Positions 1-5,620 of a DNA stretch of 10,404 bases are shown here, piece by piece. A program made the translations under genes and the position numbers. The notes beneath the pieces were generated by a model, which was not told the origin of the DNA, ran no database searches, and was given only the letters and a program-made list of their open reading frames with translations. Source of the stretch: Actinomycetes bacterium (GTDB lineage Bacteria; Actinomycetota; Acidimicrobiia; Acidimicrobiales; Palsa-688); NCBI GenBank assembly GCA_021808425.1, contig JAKBBS010000120.1, positions 1-10,404 of the forward strand, read 5' to 3'. Numbering within the stretch: position 1 is the stretch's first letter; each line of letters begins with the position of its first letter.

Positions 1-2
1 CC

Positions 3-980
3 GTCGACGATCGAGGCATCGTGGCAGCGTCGAAAGCCTCCGAGCGGCTCGGTCTGCCCCACAACCCGCCGGAGGCCGTCCGGGCCACGAGAGACAAAGC
101 CGAGATGCGCTCGCTCCTCGCAGCGGCGTCGGTACCCCAGCCCGCATATTCATCCGTCATCCCAGAGGCCGATCCAAGCGTCGCCGCATCCGAGGTCGGT
201 TACCCATGTGTGCTCAAGCCGGTGTCGCGCTCCGCGAGCCAAGGCGTCATACGGGCCGACGACCCGACGGACCTCGCAGAAGCTGTCAAGAAGGTGAGGG
301 CCCTCGTCGGCGGCGACGAAACCCTGCTCGTTGAGCAGTTCCTGCCCGGCGACGAGGTCGCAGTCGAAGGGATCCTCGTGGCGGGCGTCCTCGAGATGTT
401 GGCGGTGTTCGACAAGCCTGACCCACTCGACGGTCCCTATTTCGAGGAGACGATCTACGTCACACCGTCTCGCCATCCGGCGCACGTACTCGCCGCGATC
501 GAGCGGCTGGTCGCCGACGCGGCGACTGCGATCGGGCTGCGTGAGGGTCCGCTCCACGCCGAGGTCCGCATCGGCGTAGGCGACGTTCGAATCCTGGAGG
601 TCGCTGCGCGCTCGATCGGGGGACTGTGCTCGCGTGCGCTTCGCTTCGGGGCAGGTGTCAGCCTCGAAGAGCTGATCCTGCGGCACGCGACCGGTGCAGG
701 AATCGGCGGGTTGTCGAGGGAAAAAGGGGCGTCCGGTGTGATGATGCTTCCGATCCGATCCGAAGGTGTGCTGAGAAGCGTCTCAGGGTTGGCCGAGGCA
801 CGCCGCGTCGAGGGTGTCACGGGACTTGAGATCACCATCCCGATCGGCCGTCGCGTCGTGCCCTTGCCCGAAGGTGACCGCTACCTCGGTTTCGTCTTCG
901 CTCGTGGGGATCACCCTGCTCAGGTAGAGGCGTCGCTTCGAGCAGCGCAAGCGACGCTCGAAGTCGTCATCGGTCCCTGA
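3..980 (+). CDS. ATP-grasp carboxylate-amine ligase, 5'-truncated by window edge
   Basis: This is an ATP-dependent ligase of the ATP-grasp superfamily, which joins a carboxylate to an amine or thiol through an acyl phosphate. The frame is open to the left edge, and the residues before the GTG at 21 already look like the family's pre-core region. The real start is therefore outside the window. Numbering from the GTG at 21, the nucleotide-binding Lys lies in VLKPVSRSASQG (K66), the hinge is VEQFLPGDEVAVEG (about 104-117), and the metal and substrate motifs are HAEVR (179-183) and ILEVAARSIGG (191-201). The usual Asn of the E-x-N metal site is Ala here. Residues about 236-319 resemble the C-terminal domain of L-amino-acid ligases (LAL_C2 type). 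The radical SAM gene follows after 48 bp on the same strand, which suggests a shared pathway. The substrate cannot be read from the sequence; a carbamoyl-phosphate-synthase or PurK-like role is less likely. Confidence 0.88.
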   Translation, partial: VDDRGIVAASKASERLGLPHNPPEAVRATRDKAEMRSLLAAASVPQPAYSSVIPEADPSVAASEVGYPCVLKPVSRSASQGVIRADDPTDLAEAVKKVRALVGGDETLLVEQFLPGDEVAVEGILVAGVLEMLAVFDKPDPLDGPYFEETIYVTPSRHPAHVLAAIERLVADAATAIGLREGPLHAEVRIGVGDVRILEVAARSIGGLCSRALRFGAGVSLEELILRHATGAGIGGLSREKGASGVMMLPIRSEGVLRSVSGLAEARRVEGVTGLEITIPIGRRVVPLPEGDRYLGFVFARGDHPAQVEASLRAAQATLEVVIGP

Positions 981-993
981 CACTCGGCGCGCC

Positions 994-1022
994 TTGTAGG
1001 TAAGGTCGGGCACCGGTAGAAT
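994..1022 (+). promoter_or_regulatory. Candidate promoter for a leaderless radical SAM mRNA
   Basis: TTGTAG (994-999) and TAGAAT (1017-1022) are separated by exactly 17 bp. The -10 element matches TATAAT at five of six positions; the -35 matches only TTG. The GTG start at 1029 lies 7 nt after the -10, where transcription would begin. No Shine-Dalgarno sequence precedes that GTG. Leaderless starts with this geometry are common in actinobacteria. The call is inferred from sequence alone. Confidence 0.5.
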
Positions 1023-1028
1023 CCCCGG

Positions 1029-2423
1029 GTGAGAGTTCTCCTCGTATCCACCTACGAGCTTGGACATCAGCCTTTGTCCGTTGCCGGCGCCGCAGGGGCC
1101 CTCCGGGCGGCAGGCCACGAGGTGCGATGCGCTGACATCGCAGCCAAACCGATCGATCCCGCCGACGTCGACTGGGCGCAGCGAGCCGCCCTGTCGGTAC
1201 CCATGTACACGGCCATGCGCCTCGCGCTCGAGGTGGCACGGGTTATCCGCCGGCACAAGCCGGCGATACCGCTGTGTTACTTCGGCCTCTACGCAGCGGC
1301 CGCTGGAGACCTCCCCTCTGAATCGCCGTCGGACGCTGCCATAGCCGGCGAGTACGAGGCGGGCTTAGCCTCGTGGGCAGGCGGAGGTCCGGCGGGACCC
1401 CGTGTGGCCTTGGCGCGTCTCGACAACCCGACACCAGACCGGACGGGCCTGGCTCCCCTCGACGCTTACGCCCGGCTCAGCGCTGGCGGCGAGGAACGCC
1501 TCGTCGGCTCGGTCGCCGCAAGCCGGGGATGCTCGCACCGCTGCCGTCACTGCCCGGTCCCGGTCGTCTACGACGGCCGGGTTCGCCCTGTCGAAGCGGC
1601 AAAAGTTCTTGCGGATATCGACGCGCTCGTCGTCAACGGCGCCCGGCACATCAACTTCGCGGATCCGGATTTTTTCAACTCGCCTCGACACTCGGCGCGC
1701 GTGCTTGCGTCGTTCGCCGACCGTCATCCTGACGTCAGTTTCGATGCCACTATCAAAGTCGAGCACATTCTCCGCCACAGAGATATGCTCTGTTTGCTCG
1801 CCGGCGCGCGATGCGCGTTCGTCGTGTCGGCGTTCGAATCCACTAGCGACCGGATACTCGGGATCCTCGACAAGGGGCACACGTCAAGTGACGCTTCGAG
1901 TGCAGTTAAGGCGTTACGTGAGTACGGGATTGAGATACGGCCGTCCTGGCTGCCCTTTACTCCTTGGACGACGCTGCGGGATCTGGTCGACCTACTCGAC
2001 TTTGTGATAGCCCACGACCTCGTCGACAACGTCGACCCTGTGCAGTACAGCATCAGGCTTCTTGTCCCCGAAGGCTCCCTCCTGTTGGCCAACGAGGCGA
2101 TACAGTCACACGTCACGGGGTACGACCCAGCGGTGATCGGTTGGAGCTGGGCACACCCCGAACCCGCAATCGACGAGCTCCAGTTGACCGTCGCCGGGAT
2201 CGTCGAGTCCGGGATCGGCGATGCGCCACGCGAGACGTTCGAACGAATCGACGCCGCGATCCGTGCCACCGCAGGTGACGCTTCAAGCCGTCCAACTCTC
2301 GGAGCGGTGTCGCAGGGACCGATGGGGCATCGAGCGCGTCTGAGCGAACCGTGGTTTTGTTGCAGCGAACCGACGCAGTCGCAACTCGTTGCGCTTGGCG
2401 GCCAGTCGTCGAAGGCCGGCTGA
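1029..2423 (+). CDS. Radical SAM protein with CCSEP tail (CUAEP/CCAEP-tail-like)
   Basis: This is a 464-aa radical SAM enzyme. Residues 1-95 form a Rossmann-like, cobalamin-binding-type domain (VLLVSTYELGHQP, then AAGALRAAGHEV), but the DxHxxG cobalamin ligand motif is absent. The [4Fe-4S] cluster motif is C168-x3-C172-x2-C175 in SRGCSHRCRHCPVP, followed by a TIM-barrel core with an FADPDFF strand and the typical ILRH and ILDKGH segments. Near the C terminus the sequence is WFCCSEPT, with C444 (TGT) and C445 (TGC). This resembles the CUAEP or CCAEP tail that names a radical SAM (seleno)protein family, with Ser for Ala and 16 further residues. The GTG start is supported by the N-terminal alignment and a candidate leaderless promoter. 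The upstream ATP-grasp gene probably acts in the same pathway. The reaction is unknown; I am sure of the superfamily and fairly sure of the tail family. Confidence 0.9.
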   Translation: MRVLLVSTYELGHQPLSVAGAAGALRAAGHEVRCADIAAKPIDPADVDWAQRAALSVPMYTAMRLALEVARVIRRHKPAIPLCYFGLYAAAAGDLPSESPSDAAIAGEYEAGLASWAGGGPAGPRVALARLDNPTPDRTGLAPLDAYARLSAGGEERLVGSVAASRGCSHRCRHCPVPVVYDGRVRPVEAAKVLADIDALVVNGARHINFADPDFFNSPRHSARVLASFADRHPDVSFDATIKVEHILRHRDMLCLLAGARCAFVVSAFESTSDRILGILDKGHTSSDASSAVKALREYGIEIRPSWLPFTPWTTLRDLVDLLDFVIAHDLVDNVDPVQYSIRLLVPEGSLLLANEAIQSHVTGYDPAVIGWSWAHPEPAIDELQLTVAGIVESGIGDAPRETFERIDAAIRATAGDASSRPTLGAVSQGPMGHRARLSEPWFCCSEPTQSQLVALGGQSSKAG

Positions 2424-2452
2424 GCCCCCGACGGCGCCCGGTCCAGGTCGCT

Positions 2453-3778
2453 TTAGGCCGCGGCAGATTCCACAGTGCTAGCTATCTGTGACGCCCACCT
2501 GAGCGCTGCCAGGTAGTGGCCTCCGGCTAGCGCATGTCCAATCCCGGAGCGGAGTACCGGCAGGAAGGTGGCGGCCTCCCACCCGCACACGTCGACGAGT
2601 ATCGAGCCGAGCACGCCGCGGGCTTCTATGACGGCGTCCGCGATATCGTCCGCGACGTTCATTTTCGCGACGAGCTGAGAAGGCGGGCCTCCGACGATTA
2701 GTGCTATGCCTGAAATGAGTCCCGCCGTGAAGGCTGCGTCGGCGAGTGAAGGTTCGACTGAAGTTGCGATCAGCTCGCACATGCGTGCCCTGACGAGGGC
2801 GATCGTGACCTGCTCAGTGGCGTGGGGGGACATGTCGGCGAGTGTCATGAACGTCACCCACGACGAGAGACGGTCCATTCCGAGCAGTACGACGGCTTCC
2901 TCGATGGACCTGACCGGCCGGCGCAGCCCGCTCGATGCTCCGAGGCTCGAGACGTGAAGGACCCGATACGACAGGGAGACGTCGCCGGAAAGTATCCGCG
3001 AAAGGTCCTTCGGGGTGGTGTCGGGGTCACGCAGCTGGCTGATCAGCTCGACGCAAGCGAGACGTCCGGGCGAGAGCGCATTGGCGGCTTCGCCTGTCGG
3101 CTTGGATAACACGTGCCCCTGGAACAACGTCGCCCCAGCGCGAGACCATTCGAGGACCTGCTGCAGCGACCTGACACCGGCCATCACGGCACCCCGCCGG
3201 GGGTCGTTGATCAGATCCAGGCATTCCCCGAGCTTGTCGTTTTGTAGGTCGGGGTCGACGAGTGTAAACGAAGCCAGATCGTCGAGGGATCTTGCCTCGT
3301 CGGACCAGGCGCTGACGGCGAGCGGGTAGCCGCGTTTGTGCAGCGACTCCCCAAATCCCCGAATCTTTCGGTCGACACCGGTCCGGGCGGAGCCGTCGCC
3401 GTCGCCGGATCCCTCGCCTTCGCCCGAGCTTTCGCCGTCCCGGAGAACCTTCAAGACGCAGCGATTCGGGGCTAGCGACGGCGGAAGGTCCTCGTCGTCG
3501 ATGTCGTTGTGGCGGACGGTGAGCCACGCTCGCTTCGAGCCGACCAGGGAGTCGAGGTCCCACTCGTTCGCCAGAAAGTCTTCGATATGCGACGCGGACA
3601 GGCTTTCGACTGTTCCGGCATGCCTCGTCGAGTCCGACGGGTCGACCTCGTCGGCGGTGGTCGCGCAGGCGAATTCATATCCAATCACTTCGAGGTGCCT
3701 GTCGAATATAGGCATCCGACCGAGCAACACGAAGGTGTGCCGGAGTTCTCCCGGCGTTGCAGGCAGGGTCGCGTCCAC
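2453..3778 (-). CDS. Degenerate EAL plus HDOD signalling protein (YuxH-like)
   Basis: This 441-aa cytoplasmic protein resembles the YuxH/COG3434 family, which joins an EAL-like domain to an HDOD domain. The EAL part covers about residues 13-230: it opens with LLGRMPIFDRHLEVIGYEF and closes with GATLFQGHVLSKP. The Glu-Ala-Leu signature is replaced by GYEFA and the metal-binding acidic residues are not evident, so cyclic di-GMP hydrolysis is unlikely. The HDOD part covers about 238-430, with LSRILSGDVSLSYRVLHVSS and RSIEEAVVLLGMDRL. It has no catalytic His-Asp pair. A Gly/Asp/Glu/Ser-rich insert (about 114-131) interrupts the EAL domain. The start is GTG, the only start codon after the upstream in-frame stop at 3815-3817, with no convincing ribosome site. 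The gene converges on the radical SAM gene (29 bp between stops) and diverges from the AhpD-fold gene. A signalling scaffold role is inferred. Confidence 0.87.
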   Translation of the reverse strand: MDATLPATPGELRHTFVLLGRMPIFDRHLEVIGYEFACATTADEVDPSDSTRHAGTVESLSASHIEDFLANEWDLDSLVGSKRAWLTVRHNDIDDEDLPPSLAPNRCVLKVLRDGESSGEGEGSGDGDGSARTGVDRKIRGFGESLHKRGYPLAVSAWSDEARSLDDLASFTLVDPDLQNDKLGECLDLINDPRRGAVMAGVRSLQQVLEWSRAGATLFQGHVLSKPTGEAANALSPGRLACVELISQLRDPDTTPKDLSRILSGDVSLSYRVLHVSSLGASSGLRRPVRSIEEAVVLLGMDRLSSWVTFMTLADMSPHATEQVTIALVRARMCELIATSVEPSLADAAFTAGLISGIALIVGGPPSQLVAKMNVADDIADAVIEARGVLGSILVDVCGWEAATFLPVLRSGIGHALAGGHYLAALRWASQIASTVESAAA

Positions 3779-4015
3779 TATTCGACTCGGGCGTCCCTGG
3801 TCTTCGACACTGGCTTACGTTTCGGGACGACATCCGACTGGCTTGACATGAAGGTTGCCGATGGCGGACCGTACGAGTCTTTTCCGTCTTTCGAGGAAAT
3901 CCTTGCGCCTCTGGAAGAAAGGCGCGAACGTGGCCCTTGAACCTTGCTGATGCGAAAGCTGGTTGTCGGAGCTGGAGTAGGCGACAGTCATTTCGAACCG
4001 AGAGAGGACGCTTGT
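3779..4015. other. Divergent intergenic spacer
   Basis: These 237 bp separate the leftward EAL/HDOD gene from the rightward AhpD-fold gene, so both promoters should lie here. I find no convincing -35/-10 pair on either strand and no clear operator palindrome. A 30-codon frame starting with ATG (3848-3940, +) encodes an acidic peptide including SFPSFEEILAPLEERR. It lacks a good ribosome site and its third-position GC is lower than in nearby genes, so I do not call it a gene. Confidence 0.5.
4001..4008 (+). promoter_or_regulatory. Ribosome binding site fixing the AhpD-fold gene start
   Basis: The purine-rich AGAGAGGA ends 7 nt before the ATG at 4016. It supports that start over the in-frame ATG at 3944, whose extra 24 residues do not look like part of the family fold. 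Confidence 0.55.
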
Positions 4016-4672
4016 ATGCCCCGGCTTCACCAGGTAACCAGATCTGACGTCCGAGACGAAGTTGTGCTCGCCGCTTACGACCGGCTGTTCGGGGTTGGCA
4101 AGGATCCCGTGTCGGATCCCGGGACGGCGACCGGCACTCCGGGGAACTGGTGGGGTGTATTCGCGCTGTCGCCGGTCGTGTTTCGTCACGCGGTGGCCGG
4201 ATTCTCGTTGTATCAAAAGACCGCTGACCATCTTTCCCCGGCACTGCGCGAACTCGCTCAGACCAGGGTTGGGTACTCGGTCGGAAGCCAGTTCGTCTAC
4301 TCGCAGCACTGCAAGTCCTGCAGGGCCGCTGGGATCGCCGAGGAGAAGATCGCCGCTATCAGCCACTGGGAGGTTTCCGACCTCTTCGACGAGTTGGAGC
4401 GTGCAGTTCTTGCCTACGCCGACTGCTTGAGCGGACAGCAGGGAAGAGTTAGTGAGGGCATCTTCCAGGTACTACAAGAGCATCTCGACGACAGCCAGAT
4501 ACTCGAGCTCACCTACATAACGGCGATGTACGCGATGCACGCCGTGATGAGTAAGGCGCTGCGCCTCGAATACGACGACGTCGACGAGAGGGTGACCGAG
4601 GTAGCTGCCCCGGCCGGGTCAGAAGGCCGCGACATCGGGGCAGACATCAGCGGCCGGGGTCGCGTTTCGTGA
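4016..4672 (+). CDS. Carboxymuconolactone decarboxylase/AhpD-fold protein
   Basis: This is a 218-aa all-helical protein of the CMD/AhpD superfamily, whose members are decarboxylases, peroxidase reductants or uncharacterised redox proteins. The core is LRELAQTRVGYSVGSQFVYSQHCKSCRAAGIAEEKIAAI. E79 and H98 are 19 residues apart, the same spacing as the proton-relay Glu and His of AhpD. The two AhpD cysteines, which precede that His, are missing (Ser91 and Val94 by spacing). Instead C99-x2-C102 directly follows the His. The N-terminal PGNWWGVFALSPVVFRHAVAGFSLY is typical of CMD-like proteins that act on small organics. The ATG at 4016 is chosen for its ribosome site. A crotonase-like gene follows after 67 bp on the same strand, suggesting co-transcription. 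A redox role is plausible but inferred; decarboxylase activity on muconolactone is not supported specifically. Confidence 0.87.
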   Translation: MPRLHQVTRSDVRDEVVLAAYDRLFGVGKDPVSDPGTATGTPGNWWGVFALSPVVFRHAVAGFSLYQKTADHLSPALRELAQTRVGYSVGSQFVYSQHCKSCRAAGIAEEKIAAISHWEVSDLFDELERAVLAYADCLSGQQGRVSEGIFQVLQEHLDDSQILELTYITAMYAMHAVMSKALRLEYDDVDERVTEVAAPAGSEGRDIGADISGRGRVS

Positions 4673-4739
4673 CCCCGAGGGAACCGATGGAGTGGCATCG
4701 AGAAGAACTGCGCACCGGGATATCTGCGAGTATGGTCGG

Positions 4740-5546
4740 ATGCAAGACGATCTCGTATTGACAGTCGAGGCCGACGGTGTCGCGCTTGTGACCTTGAACC
4801 GTCCGGCGGCTCGTAACGCGCTCAGTCGCGAGTTGCTCCGGCGCCTTCGAGAGGTATTCGAGACGCTCGCCCACAAGGACAGCGTCGGTGCGGTGATACT
4901 GACCGGCAGCGACCCGGCTTTCTGCGCGGGACTGGACTTGAAGGAGCTGAGCGGCTCTTCGGGCCTCCTCGACGATGGCGTGAGCGGGGACAACCGTGCG
5001 CCGGGAGTGCCGACGGGGTCGCCTTGGCACCCTCTAGGCAAACCTCTCATCGGGGCTGTCAACGGCGTTGCCATCACTGGGGGACTGGAGCTTGCACTCA
5101 ACTGTGACTTCCTGATCGCCTCCGAGCGGGCGGCCTTCGCCGACACCCACGCAAGGGTCGGGATCATGCCGGGATGGGGCCTTTCGGTGCTTCTGCCGGA
5201 GCGTGTCGGGTTCGCCATGGCGAGGCGCATGAGTTTCACCGGGGATTTCGTCGACGCCCGGCGCGCTCTCGAGTGTGGTCTGGTGACCGAAGTGGTTCCC
5301 CACCATCAGCTCCTCGGTCGTGCCCAAAGCCTCGCAGCGACGGTCGCTGCCAATCACCGTCCGGCGGTGCTTGCGCTTCACGACTCCTACCGGCGTATCG
5401 AGGCGGAGATCAGCGGAAAAGCGATGGAACTGGAGTCCGAGGCGTCGAGGCGGTGGCGTCGATCCGGCGGCGCGGATGAGCTTGCAGCCAGGGTCCCAGG
5501 GGTATTCGAGCGGGGACGCACCCAGGCCGGTGGAGCCTCCGCCTGA
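4740..5546 (+). CDS. Enoyl-CoA hydratase/isomerase (crotonase) family protein
   Basis: This 268-aa cytoplasmic crotonase-fold protein is of usual length for enoyl-CoA hydratases. It has ADGVALVTLNRPAARNALS near the N terminus, the oxyanion-hole segment AFCAGLDLKEL (60-70), and GVAITGGLELALNCDFLIAS (109-128), where E117 matches the first catalytic Glu. The second catalytic Glu (usually within PE) is replaced: FADTHARVGIMPGWG (133-147) has T136-H137 there. Standard two-Glu hydration is therefore doubtful, and isomerase, hydrolase or another crotonase reaction is possible. The ATG at 4740 is chosen because homologs begin near MxDDLVL. An in-frame GTG at 4692, preceded by GAGGG (4677-4681), would add 16 residues and cannot be excluded. 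The gene follows the AhpD-fold gene and may share its transcript. The substrate is unknown. Confidence 0.9.
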   Translation: MQDDLVLTVEADGVALVTLNRPAARNALSRELLRRLREVFETLAHKDSVGAVILTGSDPAFCAGLDLKELSGSSGLLDDGVSGDNRAPGVPTGSPWHPLGKPLIGAVNGVAITGGLELALNCDFLIASERAAFADTHARVGIMPGWGLSVLLPERVGFAMARRMSFTGDFVDARRALECGLVTEVVPHHQLLGRAQSLAATVAANHRPAVLALHDSYRRIEAEISGKAMELESEASRRWRRSGGADELAARVPGVFERGRTQAGGASA

Positions 5547-5606
5547 CCCTAGGTAATTCCCAAGGCGAAACTGCAATCCTCGTCAGGCTTCTCTCAGCTT
5601 CTCGGT

Positions 5607-5612
5607 GATAAT
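5607..5612 (+). promoter_or_regulatory. Candidate -10 box for the membrane protein gene
   Basis: GATAAT lies 8 nt before the ATG at 5621, close to where a leaderless transcript would start. There is no well-placed Shine-Dalgarno sequence before this ATG (ACAGG ends 1 nt away). No good -35 is seen 16-18 bp upstream, so the call is tentative. Confidence 0.35.
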
Positions 5613-5620
5613 GGACAGGT

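Noticed and set aside
1241..1270. GC-rich hairpin (CGCCGGC, ACAA loop, GCCGGCG) in the radical SAM gene
   Set aside because: It is inside coding sequence with no T tract and no sign of function; chance is likely at this GC content.
1029..2423. Possible selenoprotein with an in-frame TGA
   Set aside because: There is no in-frame TGA before the final stop; both tail positions are Cys codons (TGT and TGC).
3509..3940. 143-codon plus-strand frame overlapping the EAL/HDOD gene
   Set aside because: Most of it is antisense to a clear gene and shows no family motif.
5541..5588. Inverted repeat GCCTGAC / GTCAGGC around the crotonase stop
   Set aside because: The arms are only 7 bp, with a 34-nt loop and no T tract, so it is not a convincing terminator or operator.
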